Shown: positions 1 to 11,686 of the stretch, piece by piece
Numbering within the stretch: the stretch's first letter is position 1
How the letters are laid out: each line of letters starts with the position of its first letter
NCBI GenBank assembly: GCA_030247885.1
Contig: JAPDRO010000012.1
Location: forward strand, 62,001 to 126,000
Length of the DNA stretch: 64,000 nucleotides
Reading direction: 5' to 3'
Source of the DNA: Taxawa tesnikishii (nom. ined.)
Lineage: Eukaryota; Ascomycota; Dothideomycetes; Dothideales
Program-made: the position numbers and the translations under genes
The notes under the pieces: generated by a model
Seen by the model: the letters and a program-made list of their open reading frames with translations, nothing else
Told to the model about the DNA's origin: nothing
Databases searched by the model: none

Positions 1-1525
1 ATCGCACTGAGTTCCGTCCACGAGCGCTATGAGAGGCAGCACGAGTTTCCGTGCTTCTCCTTCGAAGATGACGGTAGCGTGCAATTCGCTCTGAAGCAGT
101 ACAATCTTGCTATCCAGAGATTGATTAGCCCCAGCTCTAAGGATCAACAGACCCTTCCGGATGTTCATCTCGTATCATGTATCATCTTTATCTGCATTGA
201 AGTGCGTATCTAACCCCCTCCCCTTCTCTCTTTGTCTTGACTGCTAAGCTCCGCAGGCGCTCAGAGGACATGTCCCGTCTGCGGTGGCTCTGGTCAAGAA
301 TGGCAGGACAATGCTCCAGCAAATTCGAAGCAGAGACCAGAACAGGAACAAACCCGCATCATCGACAACTTCTTCCGTTCCCGACCAGACACTCAACACA
401 GTATTCAACCGTCTTGAGCCCCAAGACAATTGTGGCAACGACGACACGGCAACCAAAGGGGAAAGCAAGACAAGACTGCAGCATGAGAACAACAATCAGA
501 ACAGGAATGCGTCTGCCGCTGCATCAAGGGAGCCTTACGTCTCCACCCAGGAACTTGAGACATTGTTCACTCGCCTCGAACTCCAGGTTGTCGAAGTAAG
601 CCCTATCGTAACCGACTTTCATCATCGTAACTGCGAAGAAAATAGTTATAACCCTGCAGCTTCCTGTTCAGCGCAAGCCTCAACGCACTCGCTGACCAGA
701 CCACGGCTCGCGGGCAGCGCCGGTTGGGGCTATCAGATCCGTAAAGACCTGGATGCCCTCCCCGTACCCATTGCGCCTTCCTTTACTTCCCTTGCGCAAG
801 TTCGCGACTCACTCGAGTACTATTGGCACGATTACATGGCTTCAACCGCCTTTGAGTATACCTCCGAAGCCGAGATCGCACGATTACAGAGATACGCGGC
901 AATCTTCAAGCAATGGTCGTCTAACTTCGATTCTTTCGTCAAGCTGCGCGGGAGCACACTCAGCGAAAGCGAGCGGCGGGGAGTAGCAGCGCTTCGAATG
1001 CAGAGAAACTCCCTATGGGCGTCCCTGAATATTCAGAAGCCCGGAGAGGACGATCAAATGCTGTGGGACGCTTACCTCCCGCTATTCAAAGAAAACGTCT
1101 CGCTAGCCGCGACCGCAGTCGGAGTATCCTTGGACGAGCTTGACGACCTCTCAACTCCAAGTCCTCCAAAAGCACCATGCTTTTCGCTCGACATCGGAAT
1201 CGTCGGACCGCTCTTCGCTCTGGCACGCAAATGCCGGCATCCGCTTATTCGACGACAAGCGATCAAGCTGCTCAGGGCGGCGCCGAGACAGGAAGGCTTC
1301 TGGGACGGGATGATGGCCGCACGGGTCGCGGAGCGGGTGGTCGAGCTCGAGGAGGAAGGTCTGACTGATGTGAAGGAGTGTGCTGACGTGCCGGATGCGT
1401 GTCGTATCTCTGAGATTTGGCCGGTCTTCGATTACGAGAGCAGGCAGGCTACGGTCCGATACGCAAGGCCGAACCGTGCGAGCGGCGTCCCCGGGAGAGA
1501 TCTCACTGAGACATTTGTGTGGTGA
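1..1525 (+). CDS. Zn(II)2Cys6-type transcription factor, C-terminal part (5' truncated)
   Basis: This is the C-terminal portion of a fungal C6 zinc-cluster regulator; the DNA-binding N-terminus lies outside the window. The frame is open from base 1. I place an intron at 202-256 (gtgcgt...ccgcag, phase 0). Joining the exons gives a run ending CIIFICIE followed by ALRGHVPSA, the usual leucine-rich middle region of this family. A second hallmark is the segment ARKCRHPLIRRQAIKLL followed by EGFWDG near residue 390 of the visible part, typical of the C-termini of many Aspergillus/Dothideomycete C6 regulators. The reading frame runs through a possible donor at 596, but no acceptor nearby keeps the frame, so I read it through. 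Stop TGA is at 1523-1525. The regulated pathway cannot be inferred from this half. The family assignment is firm; the specific identity is unknown. Confidence 0.8.
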
Positions 1526-2512
1526 TCCCGGGGTTCCCGACGAAGGCTATGGAAATGATGGCGTAACGGATAGCCGCACTTCTATTGTACGGTCTTCGCG
1601 ATGGCGACGACGATGCAGTAAATTACTATCCTACAGGATGCAGATGACGGAGCCATTCGTGTAAAGGCAAGGCCAAGGCTATCCTTCCTACCTCAAATAC
1701 GCGTCCCTCTGAACTACTGTAGACTGCTTTCCTACGCAGTCTTTGAAGTCGAGTTCTCCCTTTGACACTCTTCAGCTCGAGTTGCTTGTTTGCTCAAATG
1801 ATATGGTATGGGGAACCCATAAATCCTTGTGCATAGACTCTTCTGAAGACTAGCTCTCATTCGAGCTAGTCTACTCGATGGAGGCGGTACACCTAACTGG
1901 GCATCTATACTGCTGGAGCCCGAATGGCTGTTTCTCAAACTGCGTAGCGGGGAGGGTGAGCGATAAGAAGGGCATATGTATACTCAGACGAATTAGGCTG
2001 CTGGGGGCGTTAAGGTACACAGCATTATCAAATGTGATTATACCGAGGCGTGTTTTGGTACCGAACAAACAACACAAGGGAATTTGACTGCCAAAGCAGC
2101 TAAAGTCCGGCAAATGCGGTTGCTAATGGCTGGTGCTTGCGATAGTATACAACATGTTTCCTCCGTCGGCGCTCCGTCGGAAACTCCAGTGGTCGCCCCA
2201 AGAGAGGAATGATTTATTAGAGCTGTTACCTCCGGCGCAAGTACACTGACTTCCAGCTGACGGGCTTCCAGTCAACTGGAAACAGTTGACGGTCAACATT
2301 CTCTACTTTATCATACTAAGAATCTGTAAGTGCATGTATCGGCCGCCGGCTGCCCTAGATAGGAAATCCCACCTTCCTGTTCTAGACGGGCGTCTCCACT
2401 CCCGGCCAGCAAAGCCAAGTATAACAACAGCCAACAACTAATGACTCAAATAGATAGATACACCTGCTTCTAAACGCTAAACTCTCCAACCGTCCGTCAT
2501 TTCTATATCAAG
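1526..2512. other. Intergenic region, no gene seen
   Basis: About 1 kb between the truncated C6 regulator and the amidohydrolase. Only short unsupported open frames occur. Near 2248-2300 there is a small patch of inverted-repeat sequence (ccagtcaactgg, then cagttgacggtcaac). The last 100 bases before 2513 presumably hold the promoter and leader of the next gene, but I see no clear TATA box. Confidence 0.6.
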
Positions 2513-4395
2513 ATGCAGTTTCCCCTGTTGTCTATCAGGTCGTCGCTTCGTCGGGCGAGAGTACCCAGCGCGTTGACAACCCCGTGCGCAAGGCGAGGCT
2601 TCGCTCTCTCCATGCGGAATCGTATTGCAACGGCGGACATGTCGGACCGTGATTTAGCGGGCTTGAAGGTCAGCCGGGAGAGGTTGATGGAGGATATCCA
2701 CTACACCTGCCAGTGGGGGAAGGGCGAGGCTTGGGGAGAGTATGTTGACTTTGCTTTACTCCATCGAGTCTGCCTTCATGGAATGGCACGCCTAGGGGAT
2801 ATGGGCTCGGATGCCAGAAAGATCACCCACGGCACGCTTGATGAGCAAAAACATAAGAGTGGCTCCATATTCCTCATCAATGCTCCTCGAAGCGCATGTC
2901 AATGACGTGGATATGCTGGGATGCTGATATGTTCACCTCGCATTAGGGGACCGACGGAGACGGGCATGTCACGCCTCTCCCTCTCTGATACAGATAAACA
3001 AGCCCGAGACTGGTTCGTCGAAACGACCAAGTCCCTCGGTTGCACGGTTACAGTCGACTCAATAGGCAACACGTTCGCCGTACGGCCAGGCCAGAAGGAA
3101 GGCCCGCCCACGTTCGCTGGCTCGCATCTTGATACACAGCCAACTGTCAGTGCCTCTGCCTTCCCCTTCGCCTTTCGCATTGTCGGACTATGCTCGGCTA
3201 CGTTGCATTACCTCCAGAACCCGCCCTTTCTGACTTGCTCAATTCGCAGGGCGGTCGCTACGACGGTATCCTCGGAGTAACAGCCGCAGTCGAGATGCTT
3301 CGTACACTGAACGACAACGACATCAAGACCGCATATCCCGTAGGGGTCGTGAACTGGACCAACGAAGAAGGCGCCCGCTTCCCCATCTCCATGGTCGCGT
3401 CGGGTGTCTGGGCAGGCGAGATATCAGAGTCGCACGCACACAACCTGCAGGAGGTACGTTCTATCGGATACGACAGTCCCCAAATCCGCGCGCACTCGAA
3501 TTCCTCCGAGCAAGTTCAGGGATCGTGACGACGTTCTGACCCCCAGCAGGTAGGCGGCGGCACCGCAACCATGAAGTCCGAACTCGAGCGCATTGGTTAC
3601 CTGGGCAGCACAAGAGCGAGCCACGAAGCGATACCCATGGCCGCGCACTTCGAGCTTCACATTGAGCAAGGCCCCATTCTGGAAGCCGAGGGCCGCAAGG
3701 TCGGCGTTGTGAAAGGCGTGCAAGCGTACCGCTGGTTCACGGTCACGGTCAAGGGACGCGACTGCCACACGGGAACGACGAGTTTCGCGCACAGAGCAGA
3801 CGCCATGCTAGCCGCGGCAAAGATGATCGTGTACTCGCACCGCGCGGCGACTGCTCGCGGTGGGCTCGCCAGCACGGGTATCCTGACTCTGAAGCCAGGC
3901 TCCACGAACACGGTTCCCGGAACGGTCAACTTCAGTCTCGACATCCGTGCGCCGAGAGATGAGACGGTGCGAGAGGTCGAGGACGCGTGCAGGACGGCTT
4001 TCGAGGCGATCGCAAAGGGCGAGGATGTGGAGGGATTGAACGAGGGCAGCACGCCGAGCGATCGGCACTGCAGCGTCGAGTGGCGCACCGACAGCGACTC
4101 GCCGGCCATCAACTTCCATGACGACTGCATACAGTGCGTCAAGGACGCCGCCAGTGACCACTTCGGTACCTCGGAGGTGGAGAAGCTGACCAAAACGATG
4201 GTCAGCGGTGCGGGCCATGATAGCGTTTACACGAGCAAGAGAGTCCCGACGAGCATGTTGTTCATACCGTGTAGGGATGGAGTGAGCCACAATCCGGCCG
4301 AGTACTCCAGTCCGGAGGACTGCGCGATTGGTGCTCAGGTTCTCATGGGCGCTGTGCTGCACTATGATCGTCTGCGGGCGGATAGGGGACATTGA
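2513..4395 (+). CDS. M20-family amidohydrolase (hydantoinase/carbamoylase type)
   Basis: Four exons: 2513-2739, 2947-3145, 3250-3453, 3550-4395, giving 491 residues. The protein is a zinc amidohydrolase of the peptidase M20 family, hydantoinase/carbamoylase branch, which also holds allantoate amidohydrolase, beta-ureidopropionase and N-carbamoyl-L-amino-acid hydrolase. Metal-site motifs are in order: GSHLDTQPTGGRYDG (His136, Asp147), NWTNEEGARF (Glu181/182), HIEQGP (His247 and Glu) and a late SHNPAEYS histidine. GPTETGMSRL at about residue 77 forms across the first intron and supports that splice. All introns have GT-AG ends; the first (207 bp) is the longest. The first 30 residues are Arg-rich and nearly free of acids, which would suit a mitochondrial presequence. 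Substrate cannot be told from sequence alone; nitrogen salvage from ureides or carbamoyl-amino acids is likely. Confidence 0.9.
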
Positions 4396-4984
4396 TGCCA
4401 TTCCTTGCGTCTGTTGAGAAACGTTCCCCGAGAGTCTCCGTTGACGGTGTGATGGTACCAGCTCACACGGGCATGGTCCGAGGCAGAAATGGAACAAAAC
4501 ACAACCTTACCTTGGTACTCATAAACCTTTGTTGCTCAGTCATAGCGTACAGGCGAGTTCTGATGCCCCTTTGCATATCAACTCGCGGTTGGTGACAAAC
4601 AACGGGACCCGATGAACAGGTCTGGTACGTGCCTCTGTGAAGGCGAATTTGCGGGTGTCTCTGATCAGGGATAGAGAGAGCGGGAGCACAGCGTGGGTAT
4701 GCGTGCAGCAACCATGCCAGCGAGGGCGATGGAGCTGGTTGTCGAGCCTTACCTTCCTCCTAACTCAGCCTACACTTGCGTTCCGAATCCGTCGTGTGCG
4801 GACAGAGGACAAGGTCTTTCTGCTCCAAGTAAGTCCCCCCCCGTCTGAATATTACCAAAATGTGCCGGTCTTCCCTCAACGGAAACCCGTGTCCCATGAT
4901 GCGTTTCACTCCGACCCTGCGCCAGTGGAGATCCCAGGCTGTCTTTGCGATTCCGCGTTGAAGAAAAGAAGATCGTTACGGCGC
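4396..4984. other. Intergenic region, no gene seen
   Basis: Gene-free sequence after the amidohydrolase stop. Open frames here are short and show no protein-like motifs. It runs into a degenerate copy of the dispersed repeat family that starts near 4985. Confidence 0.55.
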
Positions 4985-5345
4985 AGATGCGGAGGTCATA
5001 GACACATCTCCACCACACACGCTAGCAAAGGCGGTAAAGAGCTGACGTACTGAAGTCTCCCGGAGCCTTTGCAACTCCGAGCGCGCTATCGCTCACCGCC
5101 CTCGCTAGCTTGATTGGGAAGAAGGGGCGATACGCATGTACTTTTGTCCGGCTGTTCTACCTCTTCGAAACAACCGTTCAAGTACGACGGTGAGATCGTA
5201 GACTCGTCCGTGAATGGCCAGGCTGGTCGTTTCGCCAGACGTCCGAACAGGAGGAGGCCATCACGCTTGGCAGCGGCCTATTGGGGGGCCCGTTGAGAGC
5301 ATCAGCGCTCCGCTGGTCATCAAAGGGGAAAAATACTGGGTAAGG
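4985..5345 (+). repeat. Dispersed degenerate unit, copy A
   Basis: A decayed copy of a short unit found repeatedly in gaps of this window. It shares the block ctcaccgccctcgctag (near 5095) with copies at 34.8 and 35.2 kb. It also shares a terminal block around 5310-5335 (ctggtcatcaaaggggaa) with copies at 23.4 and 34.97 kb. Translated, the terminal block reads GPVESISAPLVIKGE, comparable to GPIGSIRALLVTKGE in copy B. Upstream, HASKGGK near 5030 resembles YASKSGK of copy C. The reading frame is broken between the two halves. I do not recognise the family. Confidence 0.55.
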
Positions 5346-5736
5346 GAATGACGGACAGCGGATGGTGGAATGAATTCATTAGTGACAGATGATTGATGGG
5401 GACATATCGTGAGCATGTCGACCTTCTGTACTCTATCGGCTCGGTGCCGAAAAAAATAAAAAATGAACAAATAAAACAATATGCGATTGCAGGCAATCAT
5501 GTGGGTGATTTGCCTACGCCCCTTCTACTTTGCAACCCTGCAATGGGTGGCCTTTGTCCAGAGATGCCCCCAATATGCAGAAAGAAAAAGCAAAAGTATC
5601 CTAATCTTTCACCCCAAACGTAATCCTACACTCTACTCTACACCAAAACCCGAGGCCACGGCCCCTCTACCCAGCAATACAACGTCGAACAACGTCGAGC
5701 GAAAGAAAGGCCACATCCACCATCGTTACTCCCCAC
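5346..5736. other. Intergenic region downstream of CAP, no gene seen
   Basis: A-rich sequence (aaaaaaataaaaaatgaacaaataaaac at about 5450-5480) between repeat copy A and the CAP stop codon at 5737-5739. It probably holds the CAP 3' untranslated region on the minus strand. No coding potential is visible. Confidence 0.5.
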
Positions 5737-7584
5737 CTAACCAGCATGCTCCACAATCTCACTCACAAGCTGGCCATGCTTAATGACAGTCCTGATCTGC
5801 TCGGGCAGCGGCTGTTCCCTGTAATCCTCCTCGTCGCTGCTCGGGGGCAAGTTGACATTAACACTCGTGCACTTGCTGGTGAAGATCTCCGTCCCCAGGC
5901 TCTCCTTGCTCAGATAAATGGCCGCGCCATCGACCTGGTCGAGCATGATGGTCGGCAGCGTTCCGAGAACCTGGAGGGCGAAGTTGGGGGCTTTGATGAC
6001 GTCGACGGAAGAGACGAGGGAGTCAATGATGAGGTTTGTGCGGGCGGAGTTGTCGATGGAGACGGCGTTTGCTTTGCCGATGAGGCGAATGGTGGTGTTT
6101 TTGCAGCGCGAGATGAGGATGGATTGCGTGATGGAGACCTCGATTTCGATGGGTTGTTGTGCGTCTTCGAAGTTTTCCTGAAAGAACAGGGTGTCAATCA
6201 ACACGAATGCATGCGACATCGATCTGATGGAGAGGAAAAGTACGCACGATGATCCACTTGTTGCCGTCGAGCTCCTTCTTGCCCTCCTTCTTAGGGGTGG
6301 CAGCGCCGGCTCCACGCATACTTGCTGGCTTGGGTTTGGTCTCCGGACCGCGACTCCTGCTCCTCTCCATCGCGGGCGCGCTGGAACGAAGCGATGGGTT
6401 CTTGTGTGTCATTTCGCTCTTATCGACCTTCCGCAGTCCTGCCGTAACCGCCTCGCCCCGGTTCAACTGGTCAAAGACCGCTCCCATGTCGCCTGCGCCG
6501 CCGCTCTTAGCTGCCGGCTGTGGTGGAGGTGGTGGTGCGTTGTCGAAGTTGGGGAGAGGTGGTGGAGGCGGTGGCGGTGGTGGCCCTCCTGCTGGTGGAG
6601 CAGGGGCAGGTGCACCACCAGCGCTCTGACCTGCTTGCACCTGCTTGAGAGCCGCTCCAAGCTCAAGCCCTGTGGGTGAGTTGTTCCACGTGAGACCCGT
6701 GGGATAGTGCTGTCTGATGTAGGCTTGGAGGGATTTCCAGAGCGAGTAGTACGACTGGACCAAGGCCACGTGCTTAGCATCCCTGGGCGTGTCTGTCAGC
6801 ATGGCGTGCTGTTGTTCTGGCAAAAGCAGTATCTCACTTCTCCTTGTACTCCTTAAGCACTCGGTTTCCGAAGAGCTGCACTCCACCCAGCACCTCAGCC
6901 ACATAATCTGCAGGCTTGCCCTCGAAAACAACCCATTGCAGCGCGCCCATACCCTCGCCAACCATGGCCAAGTGATCCTTGAACGGGGATGCACGGTTGG
7001 CTTCGCGGATGTCGTTCACTGTGCTCATCTCCTGCTGCAGGTCCTTGATCAACTCGGAGAACTGGGGCGAGGTCATGTCAGGCTTCTTGGCCTTGGTGCT
7101 GACGTAGAGGAACTGACGCTGGGCGACGAAAGCCCTGGAAACCGCTTGTGCCTGGTGATTCGAGCGTCAGCAGAACGGCGTGGCAGCTGAGAAGGTGCAC
7201 CAAAAGTACCTGCTCCGAAATCTGCTTGTCCAATCCCTCTCCTGCGGTGACGAACTTCTTGAGATCTCCGTTCATGAGGGTGTCCATGTCAGCAACGGCA
7301 GCTGGCAGGGCAGCCTGTTGCGGTGCTGGTGGAGGAGCGACGGGCTGTTGTCTGGAAGCGGCAGCGAGATCTGGCATGCTCGAGGTCTTGCTCTGACTGG
7401 CAGCGATGCCGCCAACACCTGGAGGAGGGCCATTGGCGAGGGACTGGTCAAAGGAGGTGGCCGAAGACGCGATGTCCTCCAGACGGGAGGTTGCAGCTTC
7501 TAGTCTGCGCACGAGTTGGGTCAGCGCATTGTCGGGAGCGTGGGAGGAGGGTCTGTCGGCGCGGTAGTTCAGGGTGGTGGACAT
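5737..7584 (-). CDS. CAP1/SRV2: Adenylyl cyclase-associated protein CAP/Srv2
   Basis: Four exons on the minus strand: 7584-7210, 7151-6838, 6782-6248, 6177-5737, giving 554 residues. CAP/Srv2 recycles G-actin and cofilin and links actin to the Ras-cAMP pathway. Domains in order: an N-terminal coiled helix (ALTQLVRRLEAATSRLEDIAS, cyclase-binding type); the helical folded domain ending LKEYKEKDAKHVALVQSYY; a poly-proline stretch near residue 310 that would bind SH3 proteins or profilin; a WH2-like linker; and the C-terminal beta-helix CARP domain starting GNKWIIENFED. Each junction restores family-typical sequence. I chose ATG 7584 (MSTTLNYRAD) rather than the in-frame ATG at 7659, because the intervening residues look like leader sequence. 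Length matches fungal homologues. A divergent MAK32-like gene lies upstream. Confidence 0.95.
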
Positions 7585-8394
7585 GTCGGGAAGCAGTATC
7601 AACAACGACGGGTGGGGTGTATGATTATGGTTATGGATTGTGATGATGAGAGTCGACAAACAGACCGTTTGATGAGGGTGGTGAGGTTGTGCATGCCAGT
7701 GTTGGCCGCCATGATGGGCGATGGGCGATGGGCGATGGGCGACGGGTGGTTTGAAGGTCAGCTGGCTATGTGCTATGTGTCGACCCGAGAGGAAGGTTCG
7801 ACGCGTAGTTAGTTAGGGTAGGTTTGCTGCAGCGAGAAGTAAGGGAGTCAAGTTGGCTGATTGCTTGATTGATTTGCTGGATTGCTTGATTGATCGACTG
7901 GTTACAAGCACCCGCAGCCCGCAGCCTGCAGCTTCCCCTGCCCAGCGACCGGCCACTACCTCCGTTCTCCGTTAGTACCTTCGGAATTCGAGGCGTTGGT
8001 CTAGACCTCACGCGAGGCTGATGCTGGTGGGGTTGCCGTAACGTAGCGGGTGACAATGGCGAGAGGATTTGAATGACTTGTTCCAAGCATATATATATAT
8101 ATATCACAGGGAGGCCTGCATGCTGCGTGCTGCGTGCTCACCGGAATTGGGAGTGTTTACTTTCGGACCAGTTCTTCTCAGCCTTTCTGCCTGAGCAACC
8201 CCGTGCTTCCGGCTTGTCCTGCCGAAGCCTTCCGAACAACCGAGCCGCTCTCCGTACTCTGTGCTCTGAATCCTACCGCTACCGCTACCGCTACCGCTAC
8301 CGCCATGAACTTTCCATTGTCTCTGTCTCAAGCGTCGCCTCGTCACCTCTTCACCACCGCCGCCTTGGGCCTTGAGGTCGACCACTTCCTCAAA
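7585..8394. promoter_or_regulatory. Divergent intergenic region, CAP and MAK32-like genes, with simple repeats
   Basis: An 810 bp shared upstream region between two divergent genes. It holds a (gatgggc)n tandem at about 7713-7743, repeats of ttgattgat near 7860-7895, an (AT)8 tract at about 8089-8104 that could act as a TATA-like element, and a (ctaccg)5 hexamer tandem at about 8273-8303. No further gene is visible. Confidence 0.5.
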
Positions 8395-9766
8395 ATGTCC
8401 GACACTCGTGCAGAGCAGATTGACTTCTGCACATTAGGAATGTTCATAATCGGTGGGTGAATCCAACTTCATCTTTCTTTCCTTTTTGGGAGTGTTGAGT
8501 TCCGTATCGGGAAGCGACATCTTTCTGCATACCACAGTCCGAAGCTGTAACCCCCTTTCAGTGACAGGCCCGCTTCACAGCACGGCAATCCGGGGAGCGA
8601 GAAGCGAGAAGCGAGAAGCGAGATATGGAGTTCAAGAAAACAATCGTAAACCGCATATCAATTACCGACCGCAACCGGCCTTTATCAACGTAACCACACC
8701 TTTGTCATCTCGCGCCAACACGTGCCGAACCATTGCTGAAGCCCTCCATCGCAGACGACATCTACCCCTCACCATTCTCGCCGGATCAAACACCTCATCT
8801 CAACATAGTCGGCGGCGCCGGGACTTACAGTGCCATCGGAGCGCGCCTCTTCTCCTCGCCCCCAACATCTCACGCCGCGTCGGCTGGATCGTGGACTGTG
8901 GTACAGACTTTCCTCCCGAGCTCCGCTCCACCATCAGCAGCTGGCAAACCGGGGTGCTCCTCCGCGAACGCAATGTCCTAACCACGCGCGGCTGGAACGG
9001 ATATGGCGCCAACGAGCATCGCGCCTTCAAATATCTGACCCCTAAGCTGCGCATCACCGCCAGCGATCTCAATCCGACGTTGCTGAGTTCGAAATCCTTC
9101 CATCTGATCTGCAGCCCGACGCGCTGCGCCGAGCTCGTCGAGAGTATCATGGCGCTACGCACTCCGTCCCTGCCACGTCCGCTCTTCATCTGGGAACCCG
9201 TACCCGACCTCTGCCTTCCCTCGGAATTGGAGAACACGCTCGCAGCCTTGCGACACGTCGACGTCATCAGTCCCAACCACGCCGAACTGGCCGCTCTCTT
9301 CTCCTTCGATCCCAACAGCAATGACGGAACCGAAAGCGTTAACCGCAGGACCGTCGAGGACTGCAGCCGCAAATTGCTGGCTTCCCTCCCTTTCCCGGGC
9401 CACACTGTCTCCATTGTCGTGCGCTGCGGCAAGGACGGCTGCTATATCGCCTCGCGACGCACACGCACCAGTACCTGGTTGCCGGCCTATCATGACCGGA
9501 CCCCAGAGCGTGTCGTCGATCCTACGGGCGGAGGGAATGGGTTTTTGGGCGGGTTTGCTGTGGCATTGGTTAGGACGGGGAATGTGGTCGAGGCGGCCAA
9601 GTGGGGCAGTGTGAGCGCTTCTTTGTGCATTGAGCAGGTGGGCGTGCCTGTGCTGGAGAAGGAAGTGGGTGGGAAAGGGGCAGGAGGGAAGGAGAGGTGG
9701 AATGGGGTTGTGGTTGAGGAGAGGTTGAAGGAGTTCCAGGAACGGTGCAAGAAGAATGTTCTGTGA
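8395..9766 (+). CDS. MAK32: MAK32-like PfkB carbohydrate kinase family protein, with one apparent frameshift
   Basis: Exon 1 is 8395-8452. A 302 bp intron (8453-8754) follows, then exon 2 from 8755. The junction yields FCTLGMFII-DDIYPSPF and then VGGAGTYSAIGARLF, the N-terminal signature of fungal Mak32-type PfkB proteins. The frame then breaks inside the five-C run at 8859-8863: GARLFSS is in one frame, and ISRRVGWIVDCGTDFPPELR continues in the next. One extra C would restore a 356-residue protein. The kinase C-terminus is intact (VVDPTGGGNGFLGGFAVAL, where most PfkB kinases have a GAGD-type motif; here the catalytic Asp position looks altered, as in other Mak32 proteins). Mak32 in yeast is needed for L-A virus maintenance; its substrate is unknown. 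I think the break is a sequence error, because the whole downstream part is conserved. It could be a recent pseudogene. Confidence 0.8.
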
Positions 9767-10611
9767 AGGAGTTCGTGAAGGTGTGAGATCTGAGGTTTGG
9801 TTGGACGACGTTTGGTTATTGAACAGCACACTTAGCGATGGCGTTTAGGTTGGAACTTTTGCACAGATTGGGACGTAACATATACATAATCTCGATGACA
9901 ACACGATCATGATAGCATCGCAGGCTTGGCCTATATACAGAATGAATGAGAGCATCCTTCACTCTGTGATTCATCACTTCCGCCTACAATCTCCGATTCG
10001 CGGTGCTGATCTGCAGCTTTAGAAATCTGGCTCCCTCCATTCACGCGTAAGAAGCGCAAGTGAGGTAGTGGCGTCCCATTGACTGACACTAGCATATCGT
10101 TAGTTACCAAAGGGGTCCGTCACGTATAGCTTTCTTAGTCCATCCAACAATTTGTTGCATTACGAAAAAGTCTGTAGTTGACGTTCCTACGCTAATGTTT
10201 GTGCACGATGGAGCAGAGTAGTCTATGCGGGTGAAACATGGAAAGGATGAACCCAAGGGGAGGGTGGACATCTCGAAGGACACTGGAAGGAATACGGAGT
10301 GAGATGTTGTACTAACAAGCGTTCCGATTCTTGACTCTCAACACTGGATCCGCGATCTGCCCTGCAGTGAGGAAGCGAGTTGTGACCGATGGACTGAGAA
10401 GGGCACGTTTCGTTATTTTCCCTCCATCCTTGTAAGTTTACACGCCACAAACTCGCTCCTGGTTTGGTTCAGTCGATAGTACAGACAGCCTTTTGTACAA
10501 TGATACACGTTGCCGAAAATCCATACGTTTACCGCAAACCCTAGCCTCGACGAAACTCTTTTGTCTTCCGTGCAAGTTTCACGAACGTCCATCCCAAGAT
10601 CTTCCGTTCTC
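9767..10611. other. Convergent intergenic region, no gene seen
   Basis: 845 bp between the 3' ends of the MAK32-like gene and the bL28m gene. Short open frames only. It probably holds both 3' untranslated regions and terminators. Confidence 0.55.
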
Positions 10612-11328
10612 TTAAACTCGTGCCCCAACAAGTACTTTGTCCTCAACCGGTTGTTCCTCCATAAACGGCGCGCCTTTGTCCCCCTCAGCACCCTCTCCTT
10701 CGATACTTTCCACCACGAACTCCTGCATGCCAGGCTCCAACATTGCCGCTTCTTCAGGCGGCCTGGTCTCTAACGCAAGCGCTGCGTAGTCCACCTCCGG
10801 CAGACCCAATTCCCTTCGCTGGGCGTTGAACCTCTTCTGCACCGTCTCCGTCGCCATCACCATACACCTGAGCCTCCACCCGCCCATCCCCAGCTCTCTT
10901 ATCCGCGCGCTCTTCTCGCCGAGGAGGTAGTTGTCAAGACCTCCCACCTTGTCAATGGTCCTCAGCACCCTTGTGCTGACCTTTACTCTGATTCCGCGGT
11001 TCAGTGCTTTGGAGAAGAGGTATTTTTGCTTGATGTTGGGATGCCATGATCGTCGTGTCTTGGTCTCGGTGTCAGGAGAGACGTTGTTGCCGAATCGGAT
11101 GCGTGCTCCTCCATACAGGCCGTTGTTGGATTGCTTGTACCACAAGGCCGGTCCATGTGGGTATGCGGGCAGGTTTGCGTGCGCTTCAGCGAGGGCATTC
11201 TTGTTCGATTTCCAGGCCTGGCAGGATGTGTTGGAGAAGTTGCGGACGTGGGAGAGGAGGCAGGACTGAGGTCGGTTGTTTGCGAACATGATTGTTGAAG
11301 CAGACCTGAGGGCAGATCTCGTGGGCAA
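10612..11328 (-). CDS. MRPL24: Mitochondrial large-subunit ribosomal protein bL28m
   Basis: Single exon, 238 residues. This is the mitochondrial homologue of bacterial ribosomal protein L28 (yeast Mrpl24). The core RARIRFGNNVSPDTETKTRRSW-type segment is clear: GGARIRFGNNVS near residue 74, then TKTRRSWHPNIKQKYLFS, and later the RVLRTIDKVGGLDNYLL element seen in fungal L28m. The N-terminus (MPTRSALRSAST..., Arg/Ser-rich with no acids) fits a mitochondrial presequence. A second ATG at residue 14 could be the true start. The acidic C-terminal extension is usual for the mitochondrial form. It is transcribed away from ISA1, and both products act in mitochondria. Confidence 0.92.
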   Translation of the reverse strand: MPTRSALRSASTIMFANNRPQSCLLSHVRNFSNTSCQAWKSNKNALAEAHANLPAYPHGPALWYKQSNNGLYGGARIRFGNNVSPDTETKTRRSWHPNIKQKYLFSKALNRGIRVKVSTRVLRTIDKVGGLDNYLLGEKSARIRELGMGGWRLRCMVMATETVQKRFNAQRRELGLPEVDYAALALETRPPEEAAMLEPGMQEFVVESIEGEGAEGDKGAPFMEEQPVEDKVLVGARV

Positions 11329-11686
11329 TTGCGGGCGTCGTCAAAGGCGTGTTGTTGTGATTCTATGTATTTGAAGTTTACCCTCGCATAGTCGGCTCGA
11401 GCAGGACTGTTCTGAATGCGTCGTGGTTGACGCTTTGCGAGTTGATTCCCAGAAGTTCGATTTGGACTTGCAGCTCTGGCCACTGTAGCTCACCGTACCG
11501 GGGCTGCGACTGTGAGCCAATCGGAGCCGCAAGGTTTCCGGTGACAACTGTGACATCGACCCGCATGTTCGGTCTGATGATTTCAAAGACAAACATCGCC
11601 TTCACAAACAACCTGCATTCCACCCCTGCACCTACGACACCCTTCGCAAGGACGACTTTCATATCATCCGGTCTGGTCCCTCTACC
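11329..11686. promoter_or_regulatory. Shared promoter region of bL28m and ISA1 genes
   Basis: 358 bp between two divergent start codons. It has no credible coding sequence and must contain both promoters. The two products are both mitochondrial, so bidirectional co-expression is possible; no specific factor site is evident. Confidence 0.45.

Noticed and set aside
596-677. Possible second intron in the truncated C6 regulator
   Set aside because: No AG acceptor in the interval keeps the downstream frame, while reading through stays open and protein-like.
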